From Psococerastis gibbosa (lineage: Eukaryota; Arthropoda; Insecta; Psocodea; Psocidae): 64,000 nt of DNA. Made by a program: the position numbers and the translations under genes. The stretch spans positions 16,267,419 to 16,331,418 of the forward strand of contig OZ020486.1 of NCBI GenBank assembly GCA_963971405.1. The letters run 5' to 3'. This document shows positions 30,538-42,444 of the stretch, one piece after another (position 1 is the stretch's first letter; the number at the start of each line of letters is the position of its first letter). The notes beneath the pieces are model-generated. The model had not been told where the DNA came from, did no database searches, and saw only the letters and a program-made list of their open reading frames with translations.

Positions 30538-32295
30538 CTTAGAGGGTCAGGTTTTCCTACCAATCCTGAATTGGGTGATTTGTTCAACTGGTAGATCGTC
30601 TAAGCCGGCTGCACGGTTTCCTTTCAGAGTTTTCATGGCACAATCTAATTTATCTCTGCTAAAAGGAGTACCTATGTAGGTAAGTACAGTATACTGACGG
30701 CTTTAATGCAAAGCAAACTGGAGATAAAAAATGGACCATAAATATCTTAAACAAATATAGAGGAAAAGAGGATCAACACGCTTATCTTAGATGATTTCAT
30801 ACTTAAATTTTCTTTACATATTCCTGGCTGGCACACGTCGAGGTTACAAAATTGTCACTATTATCTACATGCCTATTTTGGTATGGACAGGGATTTTTTA
30901 AAGATTTTTCAACTTGAACGTAACATAAGTTATTCAAACTTCACTTGCGGGCAACTTCCCCATCCTCGACAGCAGCCACTAATGAGTTAGAGAAATTTCG
31001 TTTTTACTGCCGCTTTGAAAAATGGACGAGAGAATAATCTGGGCTATCTTCTGCACCCACAATATCAACGCGAGCAGCAGCAAAGGTCCGTCATATCCCA
31101 TTAAAAAAAAACATCTTATACCATGTGATCGGATGCCTGGCGCCATTGAACACAGGTATTCCATACGGCTACAGATGCGACCGATGAGGGTACTCGGATA
31201 TTTTCATTATTTTATTTTAAGAATAACCAGTGAAATTCAATTTATTCTACGGCTTCAACCATCAGCTATGGCCAATGTCTCCAGATGGAGTTACGATGTT
31301 TTTATCTTAGCAGTATCGTCAATAAACAGTACAGCTGCAGTCACAAACAACATCCCCCGTTAAGTAAGCACTGTCATCATGGGGCCAAAACTAAATGGGA
31401 TGTCTGGCCTGTTTATGGCCCAACCGTAATTATTCAGCCAGTATATTACGGAAGGAGCAAGTCATCTGGCAAGAAAAAGACTACTTGGCAGCTTCGCGTC
31501 ATTACAGTTTGTAATGCGGAGCTTAAACTGTCATAAAAAAAGTTTCGTTAGGTGCGGGAGACAGTTTTAAGCCCTCAAATGGAAATAATTAACTTTGCCA
31601 GTCACATCACGAACGCAAAAAGGTAAGGCCAAATGCGCTAACCACGAGTTTAGTTTAATTTAAACATCGGTTTAGGCGCTAACCCAATTGATTGCTGATC
31701 ATTGTTACAAATGCGAAAGACTCGCATCTGTACTTGGTGTTTCATCGCGTCAATGGTAAGCTTGTCTCAGCTTGTCCATTATCGCTTGTAGCCGGTGTAG
31801 GTTGACATCGAGAACGTATGCCAGTTTGCCAATGGCCAAAAATTCATACGGAAACAATACAAATAATTTCCAAAATCCATGGGGTCGTTGGCATTGGACG
31901 AGGGACATATGGGACTATAAGTAGGCCTGGGTCCATAGAAGTCCTTCAGAAATTACTAACTAACTACAAATACTAAACACAGCCGGAAAGAACTTGACAA
32001 TTTTTTGGGGACTCCTGAAAAACGAAGCATAACGCTATACCTACGAAACTAACGTTGCTAAAATATAGAAGTCAATTCAGAACCCAATTAATTTGACATT
32101 CTACAACGACTATTATGTAAGGCAAGACGTGTACTCCATTATGGAGAAGGCTATTTTCTAGGTAATATAGGGTCTACCGTAAACTTTATAAATGAGCTTA
32201 CAGCGCCAGAAGCTGTCAACCTTCCGCGATTAATAACTGAAAATATTTTGATTTCCGAACAGAAGCACTGTATTATTTTTTGTTCAACGAGAGTT

Positions 32296-33536
32296 AGAGC
32301 GTACGTCCCGTTGGAAATACTGTATGTACCCCAAAATTCGTTGTTTTTAAACAGGCTTCTTATTTTTTATTTAATTAACAAATCGAGACATTAATTATTT
32401 GGCGCATTTAAGTTGTAGAAGACTGCTTCAAGCAAAATATAATGGGGAATTTAAATACTTGGTACCGTAGCACTTTCATAAACATAATTGAGGGCTAACA
32501 TCTCACGTAAAATAGATACCATGGAAAAACTGCAAAACAAATAATTAATAATACCTTGTTATATGATGCATAATGTAATCTTCTGAAACTTAAATGAACC
32601 AATTTTTCAATAACTTGCTTAGTTAATTAAATAAAAAAGAACCGGTCCGAGTTCACTCGAACATGCTTTCCAATTTATCAAAATTATTAGATAGAGAAAA
32701 TTAGTAATTTTATGGCAAATATTTTCCCTATGGTTAAATTTCCGATATCTCGGGGGGGGGGGGGGGGGGCGGTTGTCCACCTGACGTCACTGGAAGTGAG
32801 GTAAATTCTCGATAGGTCAAACAAACACATTAATTACCACACAGCAATAATGGCAGGGCATGCAATGCATTTGAGCGCGAATTTTCTATCATTTTTTTCA
32901 AAAAATAATTTTTTGGGCAAAACCAAATATTTTTTTGGGAAAGCAACCTATCCGGTTTCGTTACTCAATTTAACACCTAAAACATGCTTGAAGGTAGAAA
33001 TCATCGATAGAAAGGTTTCGCATTTTTTAGTCATTTTTTCATTAAAATTTAGTTATTTTTATTTATTTACCCCCAGAAGCAAACTATCAAGGGGCAAGCG
33101 ACCCCCCGCATTTTGTCAACATTAATAACGACTACAATCTACGAGAATTTAAAAGAAATCGTTGGAGCCGTTTTTGAGAAATAATTTTTTTAGACGTTTT
33201 TTTGGAGTTTTTTGAAAATAAAACCCCCCCAAATTGAGTTAGCCAAAAAAAAAAAAATTGTCCCGAGGTATGATTTTTGTGAACCTACATGCCAAATTTC
33301 ACTCAAATCCACTGAGTAGTTTGCCCGGAAATCGACGAACAGACAGACCGACCGACAGGCAGACATTTTGTAAAAACCACTTTTTTGGGTTCCTGGGACC
33401 TCAAAACGTGTAAATCCGTTGAAATCTCGGAATCGAAAATTTCGACCATCACAAAGCTTTCCTTATACTACGTATAAATTGGAAAGCAATAAGAAGTATT
33501 AAATGGGCTGCCAATTTACTACGGGACGTACGCTCT
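32296..33536. mobile_element. TTAA-family MITE split by a second repeat
   Basis: AGAGCGTACGTCCCGT at 32296 is mirrored by ACGGGACGTACGCTCT at 33521-33536. The interior of the left part and the last 45 bp match the element at 29.04 kb. An 0.85-kb copy of the CCGGTCCGAG family (about 32638-33492) sits inside it near the right end. Confidence 0.75.
32638..33492 (+). repeat. CCGGTCCGAG repeat family, copy 1
   Basis: Begins AGAACCGGTCCGAGTTCACT, carries TGCTTTCCAATTTAT near the start and ATAAATTGGAAAGCAAT at the end as subterminal inverted repeats. Contains a G run, a CAGACAGACCGACC-type patch and ACCTCAAAACGTGTAAATCC. No coding capacity. Confidence 0.75.
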
Positions 33537-33939
33537 TATTAATCACATGCAGCATTTAGGTTGAAAGGTTCCTTTTGTAAGTGTAAAAAGCGGATGTAGC
33601 ACATGAGGGAGACAGCTGGCAGCATACCACCCTCTCTGCACATCTGCTGGCAGCTCATATAAATTATAATTATAAAATTTTTAGGCACGGACCGGACCAT
33701 CCCTGCTAAGAACTTCAGTTCTGATCTTTCACAGCATCTCTCTAGCAGTCTAAATGTATAAGGGCATTCACAAATCTGGGGATTTAAGTAATTTGCAAAG
33801 TGATTCACTCATCTCATTGTCTTTCACTAGCTTTCGTTGTCGCAGATTTCGTTTGTCAAGCAATCACCCGTTATGTCCCCCATTTAGTGAACAATCGAAA
33901 AAAGGGGATTTGATTATTTGAACAATTCAAAATCCCTTG

Positions 33940-34717
33940 TTGCTTTCTAATTTATACGTAGTAGTATAAGGAAAGCTTTGTGACGGTCAAAATTTTCGAC
34001 TCCGAGATTTCAACGGATTTACACGTTTTGAGGTACCAGGAACCCAAAAAAGTGGTTTTTACGAAATGTCGTCTGTGAGTAGATTTGGGGGCAAACTACT
34101 CGGTCGATTTTGATGAAATTTGGCATGTAGGTTCACAAAAATCATGCCTCGAGATAATTTTATTGTTATTTTGGGGTAACACAGTTTGGGGGGGGGGGTT
34201 TAATCTCAAAAAACTCCCAAAAAACGTCTAAAAAAATTATTTCTCAAAAACGACACCAAGGATTTCTTTTAAATTTACATATATTGCAGTCGTTATTAAT
34301 GTTAACAAAATGCGGTGAGTCGCTTTCCCCTTGATAGTTTGCTTCTGGTGGTAAAAAAAATAAACTGAATTTTCATGCAAAATGACCAAAAAATAATTTT
34401 CCTGTGGAACCTTTCTACCCATGATTTCTACCTTCAGGTATGTTTTAGGTGTTCATTATTTTCTGAGGAAATTATGGTAAATTCACGCTCCAATACATTG
34501 CGTGCGTTACTACTGTTACAATGTATTGGTCTGTTCGTTCCAGAATATGCAATTGAGTTTTAAGCGAATTGTAATATAATTATTTGGATCCCCCCCCCCC
34601 CCGGAGGGTTCCCAAATTTAACCATTGGGAAATTATTTACTATGAAATTACATATTACGTCTATCTACTAATTTATAAATTGGAAAGCATGTTCGAGTAA
34701 ACTCGGACCAGTTTTTC
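33940..34717 (-). repeat. CCGGTCCGAG repeat family, copy 2 (inverted)
   Basis: Reverse-oriented copy ending GAGTAAACTCGGACCAG. It lacks most of the CAGA microsatellite and has a C run near 34590. Confidence 0.7.
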
Positions 34718-35246
34718 TACTCGGTTATTGTATTTTTCCACTGACGATCGACAACGAACCATATTTGGTTTCGTCGGGATTGCTTATCCTATAATTATTC
34801 TGATTTTAGATATACTTACTCCTATCCAAAGTGATGTCTTGAAGGATGCTAGGGCTCGTACTGCAACAAAAACATTAAACAGATTAAAGTTTCAATCGAA
34901 ACTCGAACACTTGGGTCATTGGCATCGATCTTAATTTCTCAATCAGCAGTACTCTGGCGGTAAGCCAAAGGGAAAACACATCTGGATTGACAGTCAATAG
35001 CTCTTCCGCTTTTATGACAACCAATTTTTCAAAGGAATGAGCAGATGAGAGGGTTTGATCTACCTTATGTTGCCATCAATTAACGAACCCCTCAATATCG
35101 GCTATGCATAAGGAAAGGTACAGTATGCCATTTTTTTATCACCAATTCTCTTGGGTTTCCGTTTCTTCACTGGACTATAAGGCCGTAAGGAGGATGATAT
35201 GTAGATTTGCTGTTAAACAATCAATGAGATTGTGACCTAAAAAGAA

Positions 35247-36128
35247 AGAACCGGTCCGAGTTTACTCGAACATGCTTTCCAATTTATAAATTAGTAGATA
35301 TAGACATGTGTAATTTCATAGGAAATAATTTCCCAATGGTTTAATTTCAGATCCCTCGAGGGGGGAGGGGTCCACCTCAATATATTAAAAACCCCTTAAA
35401 ACTTAATTGCATATTCTGGAACGAACAGTCCAATACATTGTAACAGTAGTAACAATGACCCATGGTGACATGGCACGCAATGTATTGGAGCGTGAATTTT
35501 CCATAATTTCTCAAAAAATAATTTTTTGCACAGAAGAAAATATTTTTTTGGGAATGCAACCTCTCCGCTTTTGTTACCCTATGGAACACCTAAAACATAC
35601 CTGAAGGTAGAAATCATCGATAGAAAGGTTCCACAGAAAAATTATTTTTTAGTTATTTTTCATGAAAATTGAGTTATTTTTATTTTTTTACCCCCGGAAG
35701 CAAACTATCAAGGGGCAAGCGACCCCCCGCATTTTGTTAACATTAATAACGACTACAATATATGTGAATTTAAAAGAAATCGTTGGAGCCGTTTTGGAGA
35801 AATAATTTTTTTATACGTTTTTTATGAGTTTTTTGAAGAAAAAAAAAACAAATTGAGTTAGCCCAAAATTAAAAAAATGTTTCCGAGGCATGATTTTTGT
35901 GAACCTACATGCCGAATTTCATCAAAATCGACCGAGTAGTTTGCCCGGAAATCGACGCACAGACAGACAGACATACAGACAGACAGACAGACAGACAGAG
36001 CGACAGACAGACATTACGTCTTTTTTGGGTTCCTGGGACCTCAAAACGTGTAAATCCGTTGAAATCTCGGAATCGAAAATTTCGACCATCACAAAGCTTT
36101 CCTTATACTACGCATAAATTGGAAAGCA
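35247..36128 (+). repeat. CCGGTCCGAG repeat family, copy 3
   Basis: Direct copy with an expanded (CAGA)n tract at about 35960-36012. Same order of blocks as copy 1. Confidence 0.75.
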
Positions 36129-36754
36129 AAAAGAGCCGTAAGGCTGCAGCATGAGAATACGAGTATTTGGCAGACAGCTTCTAGTCGGGAGCTAGAGAAT
36201 ATGCACTTGCTGCGAATATTGTTAAAAAGGTCACATCAATTGATGGAGTCAAGCTAACAGCAAATTGGTATTGTATGCGAATTGTGAATGTCTCCCGGCC
36301 CAATAATACTGTAAATACAAGGTAGGCATTATGGGATAGGGCACTGCCCTTGCTCAATTTAAATCTTCAGAAGATAAAATGTAAGTGTGCGGGCCTACAT
36401 TGCCAGGTAAATGTAGCTCGCACAAAATACAAATCAGCCATTAGGTCATGGCTGGAGCCGCCCCTGCTGCAAAGGGTCCCCTTATTTTTGCCGCCCACAC
36501 GCAGCACCTACCTGGACCCAATATATAGAATAGTGTTTAATGTTTAGCTTGTTAGGAACTTTTATAATTAATATTAACTATATTATATTAAATTAATATT
36601 AATTGTTAGTTTTTAAGTACTGTAGTCTAAGGTTTTAACTTTTTTTAAATAATATAATTCAGTCTTTCTCAACTTGAAGCCTCTGCGTTGTTACTGCCTT
36701 CACCTGACTTACGCCTAAACAGTAAGGAAGCGAATCTTCCATATAGTAGCACAA

Positions 36755-37215
36755 CACTTCCCGTTGACCTGTTGAGTAGTGGTACGGACTCTGACTTTCA
36801 CCAGAAAGGTTCTTGGTTCGAGTCCCACACTTGCTACATTTTCTGGCCATGCTTCGGAGGGACCCCAGTGGCATGTGCGACACTTGTCCGGGGTCAAGTG
36901 AAACCCTACAACATATCATATTAGAATCCCCATCATACTCAGCACAGCGAACAGTCCTCCTAACTAGCCTCCCAAATTCCATAGTCAGGCCTTTCAATCC
37001 CCTTTCAATCCTAGAAACATGCAGCCCTACGATATATTTTGCGTTACATAATTGTTTAAAAAACAATAAAAAATCTATTTAAGAATTGATTAATGTCGCA
37101 CATTAGTGGCTGAATGGCTCCCCATCGCTGACGCCAGGAAAAAAAAAAGCTTCGGAGGGCACGTACAGAGAGGGCTTTAATAGCCCAAACTAACAAGAAG
37201 TCATTATTAATTTAT
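36755..37215 (+). repeat. tRNA-derived SINE interrupted by a LINE
   Basis: TGAGTAGTGGTACGG and GGTTCGAGTCCCAC look like tRNA A and B boxes about 45 bp apart. The body continues CTTGCTACATTTTCTGG...GCTTCGGAGGG, is interrupted at 36862-37148, and resumes GCACGTACAGAGAGGGC. The body recurs at 40381-40530. Confidence 0.6.
36862..37148 (+). mobile_element. 5'-truncated LINE with poly(A) and 11-bp target duplication
   Basis: Flanked by perfect GCTTCGGAGGG copies (36851-36861 and 37149-37159) and ending in A10. It encodes the end of a LINE polyprotein: MCDTCPGSSETLQHIILES, a CxxC...H zinc-knuckle-like region found after the RNase H domain, followed by GCTGACGCC-type 3' sequence. A textbook target-primed insertion inside the SINE. 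Confidence 0.85.
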
Positions 37216-38088
37216 TTGTTTACTTCCTAATTTGAAAAATCACCGTACACACATCGGCGATCTTTTAGGTAACACCAATGTGATCAATGCTCGGTCATCA
37301 CTCAACCTTGCATCGGCGCAGAACGACCACAACCTACCATACCTGATTCTACTGCTTCATCACAAATCCTACGCTATACTATTTTCACATATTGAATTGA
37401 AAACGACTTTATTGAATAAAAACAAAACAAAAGGCGAACAATAAGACTATAAAGTCTTCCTTTCATGCTAACCTTAAAAACTAACATATTGTATTGATAT
37501 ATAGATGCTTAAAATTAAATAGAGAAGAAACAAGAGAAGAAGAGGGGGAGAAGATTAAGGGGTGGGGAAGGGGATCCATTGTCATCACCATTATTATAAG
37601 ACCGGAGAGTCTCAAGCGTTATCTAAGATATATTGTTTAATAATTTTCTTAAAGCTACTGAGTGAACTAGCTTAACTTAAAAATTCTTGATAATAGCAAA
37701 GATAACAGGGTGGCACGGATCGTGTGACTCACCCTAAGTAGCCTGAACTTCAACCCTGCTATCAATCAATCAGCCTATCATCTATTGTATATTACAACAT
37801 ACAGGGTTGTTCTATTTTAGAGACATAATGGGGATAGGCTGACGGTAATGAGTCATAATCCAGAATTAGGTACTAATATGCACAGCTAATGTATTGATGA
37901 GTCATGTCATTATGACATTTTTTCGTTTCTAATTCTGATAAGGTACCTATGAGTACATCAAATTTAGGGTAAAATGTATTGGGTGTTGACAAGATGGGAA
38001 TCTATTTCGGAGCTCATTGGGACTTGTTTTTGTTTGTGAAATGTCGAAAGGACATCCCAGAATATTTCAACAAGGGCAATGCAGTTTA

Positions 38089-38247
38089 GGTGCCCATTCC
38101 ACATACGTACGTCAACGAAAAATTGAAAAATGACGTCAAAATGACGTAAATTGACGTGGTAGCAGAATTTTTAGTATGTCTTTAATGTCTGCTAAAACGT
38201 CATTTTTCAATTTTTCGTTGACGATTGACGTATATGGAATACCCCCC
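38089..38247. mobile_element. Hairpin MITE H6
   Basis: Perfect TTA duplication (38086-38088, 38248-38250). Tips GGTGCCCATTCCACATACG and TATATGGAATACCCCCC. Arms AACGAAAAATTGAAAAATGA, centre GACGTGGTAGCAGAATTTTT facing AATGTCTGCTAAAACGTC. Confidence 0.8.
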
Positions 38248-38859
38248 TTATGAATCACAAAACCAACTCACGTCAATGTCATATTTATGATAATTATACA
38301 GTAAGCTAGGTTACTTGATACAAAGTAATTTTTAAGAAGAGAGAAATTGAAAGAAAAATAAATAAATAGCATTATGGGAAATACATTAATGGACAATTAT
38401 TATTATTTAAGACTGTAAGGCCCTCGTTTCACAATATAAATAACATTTATCAGGAATCCAAGAACCGCCAATCGCGCCAAACCGCCAAATGATTGAAATT
38501 GATTAGGGCAAAATAACAGATAGTGAGGGGGTCCGGTGAAAGTAGCTGAAAAACTTAGGCCAATCGGTGTTAGTGACATCTGCATAAACTGTCTAAATAA
38601 AGAGGAAGTGACATTTAAGATTGCTCCACAATCTATATTTCCGGCGGAATTTCAGTTTGAAACGGCTATTGTGGGTGTCCGATTTTCTCCCACGAGCCCT
38701 TATAAGCGGATCTTCAAGCAGCAAAAGTAAAAGAAAATCTTGCTGTTCATTTATTAACATAGGGGCTAAGTGTCTTTTAAAGAGAAGTTTTTTACGCCCT
38801 TCCCCCCACGCTTCCTTCTCCCCCCGGACCCCAACGCCCCTCGGTTTTTGTAAAAATTC

Positions 38860-38992
38860 GTATTTCACAGTAAATATTCATTGCATAGCTAGAAAAAATA
38901 TCATAGCCATTAGAAAAAATGTTTCTCGACAGTTCGATACATGATATATGTTACCATCACTAACACCGATTGCCCATAATATTCAGAATTGA
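38860..38992 (+). repeat. Empty-site relative of the repeat around hairpin H4
   Basis: AAAAAATATCATAGCCATTAG runs straight through GATACATGATATATGTTACC into ATCACTAACACCGATTGCC. At 25.85 kb the same sequence is split by hairpin H4 at the TTA. Confidence 0.65.
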
Positions 38993-40380
38993 TGTTTGAT
39001 CCATATCCGTAACTATACGGATATATAATGCTTTTAAAATAGCAAATAACAAATAAAAGGGCTTTAAATAGGAAACATATTACTGACTACAGTGAGGCTT
39101 AATTGTAGTATATAAAATATATGGGTCAAATTGGAGTGTACCATGGGCACTGCTGCCACCCAAAACCCACTTTATACAAATGGGCTTTGGCCATCTCAAT
39201 CCAGAAGCCAATGCCACCAAATCGTCCACGGTTAAACATAGTCATAGTGGTAACAAAGCTCATGCATTTTGCAATTAACAAAAGGCCCGATTTCAACGGA
39301 GTGAATTTGAGTTTTCTTACAACTGCTGAAACTTAATGTTGTCGCATAAAGAATAGGGCGGAGTGCCAACATAAAAATCACGTTTTGGTTCAGTCAGCGA
39401 TCTTGGCAGCTGACCCGTCTACTACGCCAAGGCTACGTGTTCAGCCACATTGCCACCAATCCATGAGGGAATGGGCCAAATTACACAAATTTTTTTACAA
39501 TTAATCAATTATCTTGCGATGATAACTAAGTGCCACTGAAATTTTATACCTACGCTCAACAACAGAATAAAATAAATAAAATAGGCTGGAATCGATAGAG
39601 AATATACTGTATTTTCGCATACAAAGTGACATAAATGCCATTCTAGGCTTTTAAATACGGAAAGTTGGCACATTATTAGGAGGCACCGTAATCTGACTCA
39701 TAATTTAGATTTAATTTATAAATATTGTGTTTTGAACAACCCTGCCAAATTTCAGCTAGGTGCGAATTATTGTTATCTCAGATGCCTAAATTGAACGGAC
39801 TATATTATAAATATTAAATTTATCATTTTTCGGATTCGAGTTTTCTTCGTTATTCGCATTTTTTAAGAAAATTTATCGCAGTAGCGTGTATTTTTTTTTA
39901 CACCATCGGAAAGTAGAGATTTCAACGAACAAAAAGCCCACCAACGTTTTTTTTTATAAATCTATATTTTCACGTGAGATTTTTCGATTTTTATGGTGCT
40001 ATCTCGATACTTAGTCAAAATTAGGTGTATAAATATTTTAAATAAAAAAAATGGGGTTTGTAAAAGATATAAATAAAAAACAAGAACTTTTTTTTCAGTT
40101 TTCACATAATTTTTGAGGTTATGTGAAAAAAGTGTAAAATACTAAAGTTGTAGATCTTTTTATAATATACTGTATTTTTTATATTTAACGTTTTTCCATA
40201 GGACTTGTAGTTTTGCCGGCAATCAAGATATACCGTATTTCACCCTTAAAAACTCACCCCCACCTACTCCCAACCTCAGCTCGCCTGCAATATATTTTTC
40301 CTTTCATTTTTTGGTATTATCTTCCATTTCCTAGTAAAATTTGATGTCGTTTCAAAAATTATCTACCCTGGACTATAACA
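38993..40380. other. Intergenic DNA without supported gene
   Basis: Low-complexity AT-rich sequence. No open frame with recognisable similarity. Confidence 0.4.
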
Positions 40381-40530
40381 CTTGCTCCATTTTCTGGCCA
40401 TGCTTCGGAGGCCATGTAAAGCAGGCGGTCCCGGGCTTTCCTAGTTGCGTGTAAGAGAGGGTTTTACAGCCCTAACTCCGCTAGGTTGGCTTAGTAATAG
40501 AACAGAAAGTCTATTATTTATTTATTTTAT
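40381..40530 (+). repeat. SINE body, second copy
   Basis: CTTGCTCCATTTTCTGGCC then ATGCTTCGGAGGCCATGTAA and GAGAGGGTTTTACAGCCC, ending in TTATTTATTTATTTT. Same body as the split SINE at 36.8 kb; the tRNA head is missing. Confidence 0.55.
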
Positions 40531-41479
40531 AACAGTCACATTAGCTTTCAAATCCGACACTTCGTGGGTGGGAGGGGGCGCCGGAGTTTTCCGGTTGCAT
40601 CGATAGACATGTGTGCAGTATAACCACTTGACTAACGAAGTAATGAAAGTCCGTGAAGATTGTCGGGGTCGCTCACTAAAAATCTCTTATGGCTTTGAAC
40701 TCGAATATTTCGATGGCGCCTATTTCTATGGCATGTCCTATCTCCCAGCACATTGCTTAATTCTTGGCTAACCAAGATGATACGTTAGCAAAAAGGTTTC
40801 CCAATCATCATCGCCATAGCTTTGCAATGCATCAGCTATCAGCATTGTGACATTATCACTCCATTTCGCCATAGTATACGTATACCTATTACCTATAATA
40901 CTGCACCTGCATGCAGAAACAAAAATTTGAGTTTGACTTGGTTTTGCAGAAACTATGCTATCCAACTAAACGTGGACCAAATGTAAATCATTGCCCAGGG
41001 AAATAATTATACCTGCGCTGCCAGGGTTCACCATATCCCAAATCATCGGATACTTGGGAATTGTGGTGGACATGGTATTATGGACCTTAATTTAATTTGA
41101 GTGTAACCTGATTTTAAGTGCTGTACACTTTTGCACTACTATGTAGTATGTAGTGCAGGTATACGCGAAAATATTGAGCATAAAGAAAGGTTCCAGGTTC
41201 CAACGCAACAATCCATTCTAAAGTAAAATGCTTTTATGAGAAAAACAGTAATATGGTTTGCAATTTTCGTGTGAATGGCAACAGTGGATTGTAAGCTTTA
41301 TGACCACACAGATATGACACGCCTTCCAACCAAACTAGGACAAAACCGAGTCGACAAGAAGCTCCTCTGGTTATCTAAACCGCACTATCATTAAGAAAAC
41401 ACCGAACTGTAACATCTAAACGCATATTTACATTTACATTAAGTATCGCTAAACAGAAATGAAAGAACACATGTACGCG

Positions 41480-41612
41480 TGAACCCGTACAGACCGACGG
41501 ACAGTCATTTCGTAAAAACACTTTGTTGTGCTCTTGGGACCTCAGATCGTATAGATCCGTTGAAATCTCGAAATTGAAAGTTTCGACCATCACAAAGCTT
41601 ACCTTTTAATTA
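41480..41612 (+). repeat. CCGGTCCGAG family, 3' fragment
   Basis: Carries GGGACCTCAGATCGTATAG and ACCATCACAAAGCTTACC, matching only the last 130 bp of the family. Confidence 0.6.
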
Positions 41613-41650
41613 CGTTGATTAATTTCTCTGATTAATGAGCGGTAGGAATA

Positions 41651-42444
41651 AAGAACCGGTCCGAGTTTACTCGATCATGCTTTCCAATTTATAAATTAGT
41701 AGATAGACATAATGTGTAATTTCATAGTAAATAATTTCCCTATGGTTAAATTTCGGAACCCGGGGGGGGGGGGGGTCCACCTTAATATATTAAAAATCCC
41801 TTAAAACTCAATTGCATATTTTGGAACGAATAGACCAATGCATTGTAACAGTAGTAACAATGACAGGGCCCGCAATGTATTGGAGCGTGAATTTTCCATA
41901 ATTTCTTCGAAAAATAATTTTTTGTACACAACAAAATACTTTTTTTGGAAAGCAACCTGTTTGGTTTAGTGTTCAGTTACTCTTTTGAGCACCTAAAACA
42001 TGCCTGAAGGTAGAAATCGTCGATAGAAAGGTTCCGCAGAAAAATTATTTTTTAGTCATTTTTCATGAAAATTTAGTTATTTTTATTTTTTAATACGACT
42101 ACAATATAAGTGAATTTAAAAGAAATCGTTGGAGCCGTTTTTGAGAAATAATTTTTTTAGGCGTTGTTTTGCAGTTTTTTGAGAATAACCCCCCACCCCC
42201 CTTTCAAATTGAGTTAGCCCAAAATAAAAAAATTGTCTCATAGCATGATTTTTGCAAAATTACATGCCAAATTTCATCAAAATTGATCGTGTAGTTTGCC
42301 CTGAAATTGATGAACAGATAGACAGAGCGACAGTAAAAACCTGGTTTCTGGGACCTCAAAACGTGTAAATCCGTTGAAATCTCGGAGTCGAAAATTTTGA
42401 CAGTCACAACGCTTTCCATATACTACGTATAATTGGAAAGCAAT
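41651..42444 (+). repeat. CCGGTCCGAG repeat family, copy 4
   Basis: Direct copy starting AAGAACCGGTCCGAGTTTAC and ending AATTGGAAAGCAAT, with an internal deletion relative to copies 1 and 3. Confidence 0.75.

Noticed and set aside
34728..34934. Open frame with a hydrophobic stretch
   Set aside because: No similarity, no splice context, and short frames of this size are common here.
35960..36012. Repeated CAGACAGACAGA units that could look like an array
   Set aside because: A simple tetranucleotide microsatellite inside a repeat family, not a CRISPR or satellite.
36755..36835. tRNA-like sequence with A and B boxes
   Set aside because: No full cloverleaf or acceptor stem can be drawn; it is better explained as a SINE head.
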